Shown here piece after piece: positions 45,661-59,642 of a stretch of DNA of 64,000 nucleotides. Positions within the stretch are counted from its first letter, which is position 1. Each line of letters starts with the position of its first letter. The position numbers were made by a program, and so were the translations under genes. Below the pieces are notes generated by a model. The model did no database searches and was not told where the DNA came from. It saw only the letters and a list, made by a program, of their open reading frames with translations. The stretch comes from Mycolicibacterium komossense (GTDB lineage: Bacteria > Actinomycetota > Actinomycetes > Mycobacteriales > Mycobacteriaceae), in contig NZ_JACKTY010000028.1 of NCBI RefSeq assembly GCF_025822605.1, positions 186,555-250,554 on the forward strand, given 5' to 3'.

Positions 45661-47347
45661 CGACCCACTGATCCTGGCGTTGCCGCTGCTGCGGCCCAGG
45701 CTGGGCCGGCTCCTACTCGCCGTCACCCTCGGAGTGCTCTCGCTGACCAGCGCTCTCGCCTTGGCCGGAGTCTCGGCCTGGCTGATCACCAGGGCCTGGC
45801 AGATGCCACCGGTCCTCGACCTGTCGGTGGCCGTGGTCGCCGTCCGGGCGTTCGGTATCTCGCGTGGTGTGCTGCACTACTGCGAGCGGCTGGCGTCTCA
45901 CGACACCGCGTTGCGGGCCGCCGGTTCGGCCCGCCGCGGTATCTACCACCGACTCGCGCGCGGACCCGTCGACGTCACCGCCCGCCTGCACGCTGGGGAA
46001 CTCGTCGGCCGCGTCGGCTCCGATGTCGACGAACTCGCCGACGCCGTCGTGCGCGCGGTGCTGCCGATCGCGGTGGCCACGGTGCTCTCGCTGATCGCGG
46101 TCGGCGTGATCGCCGTGATCTCCCTGCCTGCCGCCGCGCTGCTGGCTGCCTGTCTGCTGATCGCGGGGGTGGTCGCGCCGTGGCTGGCGGCCCGCGGGGC
46201 CACCGCCCAGGAAGAGCTCGCACGGATTCACCATGGCGACCGGGACATCACGGCGATGCTCGCCCTCGAACACGCCCCCGAACTCCGCGTCAGTGGGCGG
46301 CTGCCCGCGATCATTGCCGAATCAGGTCAACGCCAACGCGACTGGGCCAAAGCCGTTGACCGGGCGGCGACACCCGGGGCATACGGCGCGGCAGTGCCGA
46401 CCGCGGCGATGGGCGTCGGCGTGCTCGGCGCCGTCATCATCGGAATCGGTATCTCCGGCACCGTCGCACCGACCACCTTGGCGATCTTGATGCTGCTGCC
46501 ACTGTCCTCCTTCGAGGCGACCACCGCACTTCCCGGCGCTGCCATTCAGCTGACCCGGTCCCGGATTGCGGCCCGACGGTTGCTCGCTCTCACCGGGTCC
46601 GGTGCCGTCGCGACCGTGATCGCGTCGGCGACCCCGAGGGATTCCGCACTGCGCGGCACCGCGTTGCGGGCGGGTCATCCCGGCTCGAGTCCAGGCTCCG
46701 TCGTCAGCCTCGATCTGAAACCGGGTGCCCGACTGGCTGTTACCGGCCCGAGCGGGTCGGGGAAATCGACCCTGCTGATGACGATCGCCGGCTTGCTGCC
46801 GCCGATCGCCGGCGACCTCACCATCGGCGGCGTGCCAATCGGCACGGTCGATGAGCACCAATTACATTCCTGGGTAGCGTATTTCGCCGAGGACGCCCAC
46901 ATCTTCGCCACGACCGTGCGCGACAATCTATTGGTGGTCCGCGGCGACTGCGGCGATGACGAACTGACCACAGCCCTGACGCGCGTCGGGCTCGGCGACT
47001 GGCTGCAGGCGCTGCCCGATGGCTTGGCCACGGTGCTGACCGGCGGTGCGTCGGCGGTGTCGGCCGGGCAGCGGCGCCGACTGCTGCTGGCCCGGGCGTT
47101 ACTGTGCCGCGCACCGGTACTCCTGCTCGACGAACCCACTGAACACCTCGACGCCGCCGACGCCGAGGCACTTTTGCGCCAACTCCTCGTCGTAGAAGGC
47201 GGACTACTCGAACCCGGCCGCACGGTGGTGGTGGCGACACACCACCTGCCCGGTGACATCACGTGTCCGCGACTTCACACACAAGCGAGCAGGTACTCTG
47301 GCAGCGGGTCTCGTCCACCACAGCCTGATCTGGAGCGCACGCAATGA
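45647..47347 (+). CDS. cydC: Thiol reductant ABC exporter subunit CydC
   Basis: Partner of CydD, 566 residues from the GTG at 45647. The membrane domain (about 15-310) begins LILALPLLRPRLGRLLLAVTLG. The ATPase domain has Walker [10 protein letters not shown], a degenerate signature VSAGQRRRLLLARAL and Walker B VLLLDEPTEHLDA. Degenerate signatures in both CydC and CydD suggest asymmetric ATPase sites, as in other heterodimeric exporters. The frame is open far upstream only as an antiphase shadow of cydD. The stop overlaps the next ATG. Confidence 0.93.
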   Translation: MRLSDDPLILALPLLRPRLGRLLLAVTLGVLSLTSALALAGVSAWLITRAWQMPPVLDLSVAVVAVRAFGISRGVLHYCERLASHDTALRAAGSARRGIYHRLARGPVDVTARLHAGELVGRVGSDVDELADAVVRAVLPIAVATVLSLIAVGVIAVISLPAAALLAACLLIAGVVAPWLAARGATAQEELARIHHGDRDITAMLALEHAPELRVSGRLPAIIAESGQRQRDWAKAVDRAATPGAYGAAVPTAAMGVGVLGAVIIGIGISGTVAPTTLAILMLLPLSSFEATTALPGAAIQLTRSRIAARRLLALTGSGAVATVIASATPRDSALRGTALRAGHPGSSPGSVVSLDLKPGARLAVTGPSGSGKSTLLMTIAGLLPPIAGDLTIGGVPIGTVDEHQLHSWVAYFAEDAHIFATTVRDNLLVVRGDCGDDELTTALTRVGLGDWLQALPDGLATVLTGGASAVSAGQRRRLLLARALLCRAPVLLLDEPTEHLDAADAEALLRQLLVVEGGLLEPGRTVVVATHHLPGDITCPRLHTQASRYSGSGSRPPQPDLERTQ

Positions 47348-47952
47348 CTGAAACACCCGAATCCTCCAGCTCCCCCGAGACACCAACGGGAACACCACAA
47401 ACCCCACCTCCGCCGCCTCCCTATCCGGGCGCGCCCGGTGGTTACGCACCCGGCAATCCGCAGCAGTACCCGCCGCAGTATCCACCGCAGGGCGGCTATT
47501 ACCTCCCGCCGGGAGCGAGTTACCCGCCGCCCCCGCCGCAGCCTTACGCGGGCTACACGCCGCCGCCTGCGAGCCCGAGAAACGGCCTGGGTATTGCCGC
47601 GCTGATCACCGCCATCGTGTCGCTGCCCGCGGCCATCTCGGTATTCGGCGGTTTCCTACTCGGTATCGTCGCGATCGTCCTCGGCTTCATCGGACACAGC
47701 CGCGCCAAGCGCGGTGAGGCGACCAACGGTGGCGTCGCGATCGCCGGCATCGCCCTCGGCGTGCTCGGCATCATTCTGAGCGCCTGCGTCATCGCGTTCG
47801 GCGTTTGGGGCTTCTTCAAGATCGGCGGACGCGACTACGTCGATTGCATGCAGAAGGCCGGAAATGACACATCAGCTCAGACGCAGTGCGAGGACCAGTT
47901 CCGCGGCAACCTGGAGAACCAGTTCAGCGTGACGCTGACCCCCACGCCATAG
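47344..47952 (+). CDS. Pro-rich DUF4190-type membrane protein
   Basis: A 202-residue protein. Residues 1-78 are a Pro/Tyr/Gly-rich low-complexity region (PPQYPPQYPPQGGYY-like), followed by two hydrophobic helices (about 80-115 and 130-160) separated by GHSRAKRGEATNGGVAIAGIALGVLGI, the DUF4190 signature. A short extracellular tail with two cysteines (DCMQ and QCEDQ) ends the protein. It is coupled to cydC through ATGA and may be co-expressed with the oxidase. Function unknown. Confidence 0.83.
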   Translation: MTETPESSSSPETPTGTPQTPPPPPPYPGAPGGYAPGNPQQYPPQYPPQGGYYLPPGASYPPPPPQPYAGYTPPPASPRNGLGIAALITAIVSLPAAISVFGGFLLGIVAIVLGFIGHSRAKRGEATNGGVAIAGIALGVLGIILSACVIAFGVWGFFKIGGRDYVDCMQKAGNDTSAQTQCEDQFRGNLENQFSVTLTPTP

Positions 47953-47964
47953 CCGCTCCGAGTG

Positions 47965-49362
47965 CTATAGCCGACGCCGCCGCGGCATGAATTCGAAGGA
48001 CAACAGCACGATCAGCAGCGGCAGCAGCTGCGTCATCGACAAAAGGACGTAGCGCCGATCGCCCAGCGCGTGGAACTTCCGCAGATATCGGTACAACGAC
48101 TCCAAGGCGACCAGCGAATCACCGAGGTGGATCGCCCGGTAGAACAGGCTCTGCACCCGGCCGCGACGGTCGTCGTCGAAGATCTCGGGGAATGCGGCGA
48201 AGGCGAGCGACAAACGTTGGGCGCCAAGTGCTTTTGCTGCATTGATCATGTCGACGCTAAGCCGTTCGTCGATTCCGTTGGGCGCACCGCGCCGCCGCCA
48301 CGGCACATCGAGGCTGATATCGGAGCCTCCGCCGGCCACTGCGTAGCGGTGAAACGCCTGCACCTGACCGGCGCGATCCCTGGCCACAATCAATTGGATC
48401 CCCGGGTAACAGCCTTCCAGGGTGCCGTCGAGGATCATCGAGAAACCACGTTCGGTATGTGCGCCTTTGGACGAGGCCAGCAGGACTTCGACCAGTTCGG
48501 CCCGCAGTCGCTCGTCCAGTTCCTGTTCTGCGACGATCTCCGTGGTAATCCCACAGTTGTGCGTGCGCTGTACCGCCTGGCGGAGGTTCCGGAAAGTTCG
48601 ACCGGCCATCGTGAACCGCGGGATGTCGACGATGACGTCACGCCCGATCGGGACTGCCCGCAGACTCTGCCCCAGGGTGGCGGGATCGGCCCACAGTCCG
48701 AGGCGGCGTTGACTGCAGCCCAATACAGCGATCCGCCATCCGCGGGAGCGGCACATCGCGGCAAAATCATCGATCACCGCAGGGAAGCGCGTCTCGTCCC
48801 CGATGGGATCGCCGCTGACCACCGCGTAGCCCAGTCGGGTTCGGAAGGCGAGCGCGGCCCTGCCGTCGGCGCTGAAGTGGTAGCTCTTGAGCGCCTGCAT
48901 GGCGAACGGTGCCAGCGGGTCGTTGCGGCTGATGGTGATCAACGACCAGATCCGCTGCCGTTGGCCGGGGTCGGGACGGGCACTGGTCGGCCACATCAGC
49001 GCCAGCCCTGAGCCGGCGATCAGCACGTTGCCCGCCACATCTAAGGACAACAGGTGCGCACCGAGGCCCGCCAGCAATGCGGCCAACGCCGCGGTGGCGT
49101 GCAGTGCGGTGACCGGCCGACCGAGGAATACGCCGCGGGCGATCAGCGCGACCGCGGCGAATACCGTCAACGACCACGCAAGACCGCCGGCGGCATGCCA
49201 ATTGGCATGCCGATGCTCGTGGACGAGGAGGCCAACCAACCAACACACCGCGCTGAGCAGCGCGCATGCCCCGATCCACCGGGCGGACACCGTGTCGGCG
49301 TGAAAGACCACCCGCTCTCGCACCCGCAACTTCGGCGCCACCCCTACCGGTAGCTCGTTCAC
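47965..49362 (-). CDS. DUF2156 (phosphatidylglycerol lysyltransferase-domain) membrane protein
   Basis: A 465-residue protein with four N-terminal hydrophobic helices (about 30-125) and a C-terminal cytoplasmic domain of the DUF2156/MprF synthase type (SYHFSADGRAALAFRTRLGYAVVSGDPIGD, then AFHRYAVAGGGSDISLDVPWRRRGAPNGIDE), ending in a further hydrophobic helix. MprF relatives transfer aminoacyl groups to lipids. Whether this one does is not shown. The GTG at 49362 has GGGGAGG directly upstream, better than the ATG at 49401. It lies between tesB and cydC as in M. tuberculosis. Confidence 0.83.
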   Translation of the reverse strand: MNELPVGVAPKLRVRERVVFHADTVSARWIGACALLSAVCWLVGLLVHEHRHANWHAAGGLAWSLTVFAAVALIARGVFLGRPVTALHATAALAALLAGLGAHLLSLDVAGNVLIAGSGLALMWPTSARPDPGQRQRIWSLITISRNDPLAPFAMQALKSYHFSADGRAALAFRTRLGYAVVSGDPIGDETRFPAVIDDFAAMCRSRGWRIAVLGCSQRRLGLWADPATLGQSLRAVPIGRDVIVDIPRFTMAGRTFRNLRQAVQRTHNCGITTEIVAEQELDERLRAELVEVLLASSKGAHTERGFSMILDGTLEGCYPGIQLIVARDRAGQVQAFHRYAVAGGGSDISLDVPWRRRGAPNGIDERLSVDMINAAKALGAQRLSLAFAAFPEIFDDDRRGRVQSLFYRAIHLGDSLVALESLYRYLRKFHALGDRRYVLLSMTQLLPLLIVLLSFEFMPRRRRL

Positions 49363-49493
49363 CTGACCTCCCCGTATCAGCCCATTCGTTTGCCTATGCA
49401 AACAACGTCACCGAAACGTCTTATGCCCCCAACTGCTGATGTATCACGCTTAGCTGCGGATCTACCGGATTTGACGATCCCGTTGCGGAACGT

Positions 49494-50357
49494 TTATTGG
49501 CTGGCGCCCGGGAAATGCTTCACGATGCCCTCCTGGACGACAGTCGCGATCATCTGTCCCGCGGCGTCGAAGAAATGGCCGGTGCCCAGCCCCCGTGAAT
49601 CGTTCAGCACCGGCGATGTCGTCGAGTACAGCACCCACTCGTCGAACTGGACCTGGCGATGGAACCACACCGTGTGGTCCATGGTCACGGCGAAGATCCG
49701 GTCCCAGCCCCAGGACAACCCGTGCCTGGTGATGATGGAATCGAGGATCGTGGTGTCCGAGGAATAAACCAATGCGGCGTTGTGCAGCACTGGGTCGGCC
49801 GGCATCTGCCCCTCGGACTTCATCCAGACCCGATTGTGTTCGAGCCGGCCACCCTTGTCCCGCATCACCCACGCCGGATCGTTGGTGTAGCGCCACTCGA
49901 TGGGCCGCAACGCGCCGGCGAACAACGGGACGATCTCTTCATAACCCTCGAGCAGCTCGCCGATCTTCGGCAACCCCTGCGGGTCGGGCACCTCCGGTGC
50001 GGTGACCCCGTGCACGAGCCCACGTCCGGCGGACATAAAGGAGATCATCACGCTGCTCAGCAGCGCGCCGTCCTGCATGACGTCGACGCGGCGGTTGGCG
50101 AAGCGACGCTCGTCGCGCAGCCGCACCACGTGAAAATCGAGATCTTTCTCCGGGTCGCCGCCGGCGATGAAATGCGCCGACAGCGCACTCGGCGGCTGCT
50201 CGTGCTTGAGCGTCCGACTACCCGCCACCAGCGCCTGCGCCATCATCTGGCCACCGAACGTCCGGACCGGGTTCTTGCTGGGATGACTACCAACGAAGGT
50301 GTCGTCCCCAGTGCGCCGCAGGTCGAGAACTGCCAGCAGCTCCTCGAAGTCGCTCAC
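49494..50357 (-). CDS. tesB: Acyl-CoA thioesterase II
   Basis: Hydrolyses fatty acyl-CoA to free acid and CoA. The 287-residue double-hot-dog protein has SHPSKNPVRTFGGQMMAQAL in the first half and YSSDTTILDSIITRHGLSWGWDRIFAVTMDHTVWFHRQVQFDEWVLY in the second (split over about residues 205-255), with the TesB catalytic Asp in the latter. The GTG at 50357 (VSDFEELLAVLDL) matches the start of M. tuberculosis TesB1 as I recall it; the frame also opens at a TTG at 50375. It lies downstream of pyk on the same strand. Confidence 0.93.
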   Translation of the reverse strand: MSDFEELLAVLDLRRTGDDTFVGSHPSKNPVRTFGGQMMAQALVAGSRTLKHEQPPSALSAHFIAGGDPEKDLDFHVVRLRDERRFANRRVDVMQDGALLSSVMISFMSAGRGLVHGVTAPEVPDPQGLPKIGELLEGYEEIVPLFAGALRPIEWRYTNDPAWVMRDKGGRLEHNRVWMKSEGQMPADPVLHNAALVYSSDTTILDSIITRHGLSWGWDRIFAVTMDHTVWFHRQVQFDEWVLYSTTSPVLNDSRGLGTGHFFDAAGQMIATVVQEGIVKHFPGASQ

Positions 50358-50397
50358 TGGCGCCCGATCCCCCAAAACTAGTCGGTCGACTCGGCGG

Positions 50398-51816
50398 TTA
50401 GTGGTCGTCCTCCCCGATCCGGTGCACGTGGATCAAGTTGGTCGAGCCTACTGTGCCCGGTGGAGCGCCGGCGACGATGACCACCAGATCGCCGCGCTTG
50501 TAGCGGCCGAGATCCAGCAGTGACTTGTCGACCTGCCGGATCATGCCGTCAGTGGTGTCGATATGCGGGACGATGAACGTCTCGGTTCCCCAGGTCAGCG
50601 CCAGCTGGCTGCGCACCTCTGGACGGGCGGTGAACGCCAGCAGCGGCAGCGGGGTGTGCAGCCTGGCCAGGCGTTTGACGGTGTCCCCGGACTGGGTGAA
50701 TGCCACCAGTGCCTTGGCGTCGAGTCGTTCGCCGATATCGCGGGCCGCATACGAGATCACGCCGCGCTTGGTACGCGGGACGTGGGTCAGCGGAGGAGCT
50801 GCGGTGGAGTTCTCTTCGACCGCGGACACGATACGAGCCATCGTGCGGACCGCTTCGAGCGCGAACTTACCGACCGAGGTCTCGCCGGACAGCATCACCG
50901 CGTCGGCACCGTCGAGCACCGCGTTGGCCACGTCGGATGCCTCCGCCCGGGTGGGCCGGGAGTTCTCGATCATCGACTCCAGCATCTGGGTGGCGACGAT
51001 GACCGGTTTGGCATTCTCACGCGCGATCTGGATGGCGCGCTTCTGCACCAGCGGCACCTCTTCGAGCGGCAGCTCGACACCGAGATCGCCGCGGGCCACC
51101 ATGATCGCGTCGAACGCCAGCACGATCGCCTCGAGGTTGTCGATGGCTTCCGGCTTTTCCAGCTTGGCGATCACCGGGACCCGGCGACCGACCCGATCCA
51201 TCACCTCGTGTACCAGCTCGATATCAGCCGGCGACCGCACGAACGACAAAGCCACCAGATCGACACCGAGGCGCAGCGCGAACTCCAGGTCGTCGATGTC
51301 TTTCTCGGACAGCGGGGGGGCGGACACATTCATTCCGGGCAGCGACATGCCCTTGTTGTTGCTGACCTTGCCACCTTCGGTGACCGTGCAGACCACGTCG
51401 TCACCATCGATGTGCTCGACCACCAGACCGACGTTGCCGTCATCGACCAGGACCCGGTCACCGGGTGCCGCATCCTGCGCCAGCCGCTTGTAGGTGGTCG
51501 ACACCCGGTCGTGGTTTCCGAGGATGTCCTCGACGGTGATCCGCACGGTCTCGCCGTTGGCCCAAACTGTCGGTCCGTCGGCGAACCGGCCCAGCCGAAT
51601 CTTCGGCCCCTGTAGGTCCGCCATGATGCCGACGGCACGGCCCGTCACGTCGGAGGCGGCCCGTACCCGCTTATAGGCCGCTTCATGGTCGGCATAGTCA
51701 CCGTGGCTGAAGTTCAGGCGGGCAACATCGCACCCGGCTTCGACAAGAGCCCTGACTGATTCATCCGACCCAGTGGCCGGTCCGAGCGTACAAACGATCT
51801 TCCCGCGTCTACTCAC
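50398..51816 (-). CDS. pyk: Pyruvate kinase
   Basis: Converts phosphoenolpyruvate and ADP to pyruvate and ATP, the last step of glycolysis. The 472-residue length equals that of M. tuberculosis Pyk. It starts RRGKIVCTLGPAT, has the catalytic-site ADLQGPKIRLG and VPVIAKLEKPEAIDNLE (active-site Lys) segments and MVARGDLGVELP, and ends in the allosteric domain with GTVGSTNLIHVHRIGE. The GTG at 51816 gives that native N-terminus; the ATG at 51888 would add 24 unsupported residues. The gene order pyk-tesB is the mycobacterial norm. Confidence 0.96.
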   Translation of the reverse strand: MSRRGKIVCTLGPATGSDESVRALVEAGCDVARLNFSHGDYADHEAAYKRVRAASDVTGRAVGIMADLQGPKIRLGRFADGPTVWANGETVRITVEDILGNHDRVSTTYKRLAQDAAPGDRVLVDDGNVGLVVEHIDGDDVVCTVTEGGKVSNNKGMSLPGMNVSAPPLSEKDIDDLEFALRLGVDLVALSFVRSPADIELVHEVMDRVGRRVPVIAKLEKPEAIDNLEAIVLAFDAIMVARGDLGVELPLEEVPLVQKRAIQIARENAKPVIVATQMLESMIENSRPTRAEASDVANAVLDGADAVMLSGETSVGKFALEAVRTMARIVSAVEENSTAAPPLTHVPRTKRGVISYAARDIGERLDAKALVAFTQSGDTVKRLARLHTPLPLLAFTARPEVRSQLALTWGTETFIVPHIDTTDGMIRQVDKSLLDLGRYKRGDLVVIVAGAPPGTVGSTNLIHVHRIGEDDH

Positions 51817-51896
51817 GACGCCCGAGCATAGTCGCGCTGACGATCCTTCTCGACCGATACAGATGGAGTTGGCGATCTCTACACTCACGCGCCATG

Positions 51897-53391
51897 TCAG
51901 ACCACTGCTAGCGGCAATGCCGACGGCCGAACGGGCTCCGGCAGGTCCGACTCGCCCATCAAGAACGTGTCGACCGCGTGGGCGGCCGAGCGCCCTTCCG
52001 CGATCGCCCAGACGACCAGTGAGGCACCCCGGTGGGCATCACCGCAGACGAAAACACCGGGCGCTGTGGTCTGCCAGTCCGACCCGCACGCCAGGGCGCC
52101 GCGCCTGTTGAGTTCCAGCCCGAGTCCGTCGAGCAACGCCATGTGCTCCACGCCCTCGAAGCCGATGGCAAGCAGCGCCAGGTCACACGGAACTTCCAGC
52201 GATTGGCCGACGGGTTCGATGGAGCGCCGTCCCTCGGCGTCGCGAGTGACCCGGACCTCCGCGATCTCCATCGCCCGAACGTTGCCGTCGTCGTCGCCGA
52301 TGAACCGCTGCACCGCGACCTCATAGCGGCGCATACCGCCCTCGGCGTGCGCGGGCGAGGTACGCAGGACCAGCGGCCACGCCGGCCACGGTGACCGTTC
52401 GGCGTCGCGTTGTTCGGGTGGTTCCGGGTTGTAGTCCAGCTGCGTCACCGACGCCGCACCCTGCCGATGCGCGGTGCCGAGACAGTCCGCACCGGTGTCG
52501 CCGCCACCGATGATCACCACGTGTTTGCCCGCCGCGGAAAGGTGCGACGGCCCGTCCCCCTCGCATTCCTTGTTCGCCGGAACGAGGTGCTCCATCGCCA
52601 GGTGCACACCCTTGAGGTGTCTGCCTTCAACCTCGTTGTCGCGGCCGCGCAGAGCCCCGACCGCCAGCACCACCGCATCGAAACGGGCCCGCAGCTCGTC
52701 GACGGACAGATCGACGCCCACCTCGCAGTCCGTGACGAACCTGGTTCCCTCCGCCCGCATCTGGGCCAGCCGCTGATTGAGCGTCGACTTCTCCAGCTTG
52801 TACTCCGGGATGCCGTAGCGCATTAGTCCGCCCAGCCGGTCATCGCGCTCGTACACCGTCACATGGTGGCCCGCGCGCGTAAGTTGTTGGGCTGCAGCCA
52901 GTCCGGCCGGACCCGAGCCGACGACCGCGACGCTCTTGCCTGTCGAGATCGCCGCGGGTTGCGGCTCGATGGTGCCGTCCATCCAGGCCTGGTCGACGAT
53001 CGACTGTTCGATCCGTTTGATGGTGACGCTGCCGCCGGTCTGCTCCTCACCGATGGACAGCACACAGGCCGCCTCACACGGCGCGGGGCACAACCGTCCG
53101 GTGAACTCGGGAAAGTTATTGGTTGCATGCAGGCGGTCGCTCGCGGCGTCCCACCGGCCCCGACGGACCAGGTCGTTCCACTCGGGAATCAGGTTGCCCA
53201 GTGGGCAGCCCGCAGTTCCGGAGTGGCAGAACGGTATTCCGCAGTCCATACAGCGCCGGGCCTGCTGACTGACCTCGCCGGCGCGTTCGTGCGGATCCTG
53301 GCGTTCGTACACCTCGCGCCAGTCACCGACCCGCTCGTCGACGGGTCGCTTGGCTGCCTCGACCTTCGCAACCTGCAGGAATCCCTGGGGG

Positions 53392-53399
<8 letters not shown>
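51897..53399 (-). CDS. gltD: Glutamate synthase small subunit
   Basis: NADPH-oxidising subunit of GOGAT, 500 residues. It passes electrons through two 4Fe-4S clusters to GltB. The N-terminal cysteine-rich region ([22 protein letters not shown] and [10 protein letters not shown]) binds iron-sulfur. FAD and NADPH motifs follow ([15 protein letters not shown], then [15 protein letters not shown]). The GTG at 53399 overlaps the gltB stop by eight bases, and upstream codons in this frame are only gltB shadow. Confidence 0.96.
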
Positions 53400-57981
<4,582 letters not shown>

Positions 57982-58160
57982 CGCACCTCCGCAGTCTGTC
58001 CTGCGGCGTCAGAATTGGTGTGCGCCAGGGGCGCTCAGCTCGCTGATCGGCCGCAGTCCTACGTGTGATATCCGGGACTGCACCGGCCCGACAACGGCGA
58101 TACGCGTTTCATGAACGCAGTGGACCGCCGAAGGTCGAGTGTAACAGCGAGATGGCGGGA

Positions 58161-58577
58161 CTACCCGCCGAGAACCGTCGGGACCAGCGGAAAACCGGGC
58201 AGATTGCGCGCCACGGTCCACGCCACGGCCAACACGGCGACGACGACCAGCGCGGGGGTGGTCATCACCCGCTTGCCCTGGCGCCAGCGCAGCAGGACCC
58301 AGGCCAGCAACGCGGGCAGACCGACGAGCAGGAAGACGTTGTCGACCACCGCAGCCGCGATATCGCCATGCAACAGGTCGTGTGTCATCCGGAGTCCGCC
58401 GCAGGCCGGGCAGTTCCAACCGGTGAGCATCTTGAATGGGCACACCGGAAATAGGGACCCTGGCCGGTGCGGGTCGACCAAACCTACGTAGGTCAAGGCT
58501 CCCGCGAAGATGACTCCGGATCCGAGCGCCGTGAGGCGCCCGATCCGGAGTGACGACGGAGAGCCGTTAGGTTCCAT
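58161..58577 (-). CDS. DUF2752 membrane protein
   Basis: A 138-residue protein with three hydrophobic helices and the DUF2752 signature CPFKMLTGWNCPACGGLRMTHDLLHGD after the first helix. The C-P-A-C-G pair might bind metal or form a disulfide, but no function is known. The ATG at 58577 (MEPNGSP) overlaps the TM2-protein stop by 11 bases. It corresponds in position to one of the small membrane genes between lgt and pyk in M. tuberculosis. Confidence 0.83.
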   Translation of the reverse strand: MEPNGSPSSLRIGRLTALGSGVIFAGALTYVGLVDPHRPGSLFPVCPFKMLTGWNCPACGGLRMTHDLLHGDIAAAVVDNVFLLVGLPALLAWVLLRWRQGKRVMTTPALVVVAVLAVAWTVARNLPGFPLVPTVLGG

Positions 58578-59070
58578 CACGCAGCGGCCGGCCCTGCGAG
58601 TCACGGGTGTTGCCGGCGAAAATCAGGACGGCGTCGACGATGGCCCAGACGATGGGGACAAGAACACCAACCCCGCAGGTGGCGACTGAAAGAATCAAAC
58701 AACCGACCAGCTGAGCGACACCGAAAGTGGTCTGCCCCACATAGATGCGACCGATACCCAGGATGCCGAACAGCCCGATCAGTTGGAGGAGACCGGCGAT
58801 GACCTTGGACTTGTTTGACAGCGGCTCGCCGGAGAGCGGGTCACGTCCAAAAGGAGCAGCCGGGTCGTAGTAAGCGCCTGGCGGCGGGTACTGACCCGGC
58901 GGCAGGTACTGACCCGGGGGTGGGTACTGACCCGGGGTTGGGTACTGACCTGGGGGTGGGTACTGACCTGGCGGCGGGTAGTGCCCTGCGGGCGGCGGGT
59001 AGTCGCCGCCGGTGTACGGCGGAAGCGGGTAGCCCTCGTTGGAGTTGGCACCGGACTGCGGGTCGGTCAT
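58567..59070 (-). CDS. TM2-domain membrane protein with hexapeptide repeat tail
   Basis: A 167-residue protein. The N-terminal third is low complexity with six tandem YPPPGQ-type hexapeptides (residues 31-66). The C-terminal part is a TM2 domain with two helices (SKVIAGLLQLIGLFGILGIGRIYVG and a Val/Ile-rich second helix) joined by the GRIYVGQTTFGVAQLV turn. Such repeats in mycobacterial envelope proteins are flexible spacers. The function is unknown. It is coupled to the DUF2752 gene downstream and is divergent from the DUF427 gene. Confidence 0.85.
   Translation of the reverse strand: MTDPQSGANSNEGYPLPPYTGGDYPPPAGHYPPPGQYPPPGQYPTPGQYPPPGQYLPPGQYPPPGAYYDPAAPFGRDPLSGEPLSNKSKVIAGLLQLIGLFGILGIGRIYVGQTTFGVAQLVGCLILSVATCGVGVLVPIVWAIVDAVLIFAGNTRDSQGRPLRDGT
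58873..58980 (-). repeat. Six tandem 18-base repeats coding for YPPPGQ
   Basis: Six consecutive 18-base units in the TM2-protein gene, with small changes (third unit YPTPGQ, fifth YLPPGQ, last YPPPGA). Copy number is likely to vary between strains through slippage or recombination. Confidence 0.85.
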
Positions 59071-59126
59071 AGGTCACAGCATGCCAGAAGCGGGGCTCCA
59101 TGAGCCGATGCTCTCGAGGTGGTTCG

Positions 59127-59132
59127 TACGCT
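59127..59132 (+). promoter_or_regulatory. -10 element of a probable leaderless DUF427 transcript
   Basis: TACGCT (TANNNT) ends six bases before the ATG at 59139, and no ribosome-binding sequence is visible. Confidence 0.45.
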
Positions 59133-59138
59133 GGAATT

Positions 59139-59639
59139 ATGACGCGCCGACCAACACCCGAACCACCCCGTCCAGGACAGGAGTCGGTGTGGGATTACCC
59201 GCGGCCGCCGCGCCTGGAGACCTTCGCGGGCTCGATCACCGTCGAACTGGGCGGAGAGGTGATCGCATCGACCCGGACCGGGTTCCGGGTGCTGGAGACC
59301 AGCCACCCGCCGACGTACTACCTGCCGGCGGAGGCGTTCTCCGATGGCGTGCTGCGCCCAGCGGCGGGCTCGTCATGGTGTGAGTGGAAGGGCGCGGCCA
59401 GCTACTTCGATCTGGTGTCCGCGACTGCGGTTGCTCCGCGTGCGGCCTGGACGTATCTCAGCCCGACCTCGGGCTTCGAGGCGCTGGCCGGTGCCGTGGC
59501 GGTGATGGCGGCCGCGGTTGACCGCTGCACAGTCAACGGCGAGACCGTTGTTCCGCAGCCGGGCGGTTTCTACGGCGGCTGGATCACCAGCTGGGTGGTC
59601 GGCCCGTTCAAGGGCATACCGGGGTCGAACGGCTGGTGA
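59139..59639 (+). CDS. DUF427 protein
   Basis: A 166-residue soluble protein with the DUF427 pattern: VWDYPRPPRLETFAGSITVELGGEVIASTRTGFRVLETSHPPTYYLPAEAF (spread over about residues 17-67), the CEWKGAASYFD motif and a final AVDRCTVNGETVVPQPGGFYGGWIT. The family is a small beta-tent fold of unknown function. It is the only plus-strand gene in the lgt-to-gltB stretch and ends three bases from lgt. Confidence 0.87.
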   Translation: MTRRPTPEPPRPGQESVWDYPRPPRLETFAGSITVELGGEVIASTRTGFRVLETSHPPTYYLPAEAFSDGVLRPAAGSSWCEWKGAASYFDLVSATAVAPRAAWTYLSPTSGFEALAGAVAVMAAAVDRCTVNGETVVPQPGGFYGGWITSWVVGPFKGIPGSNGW

Positions 59640-59642
59640 TAC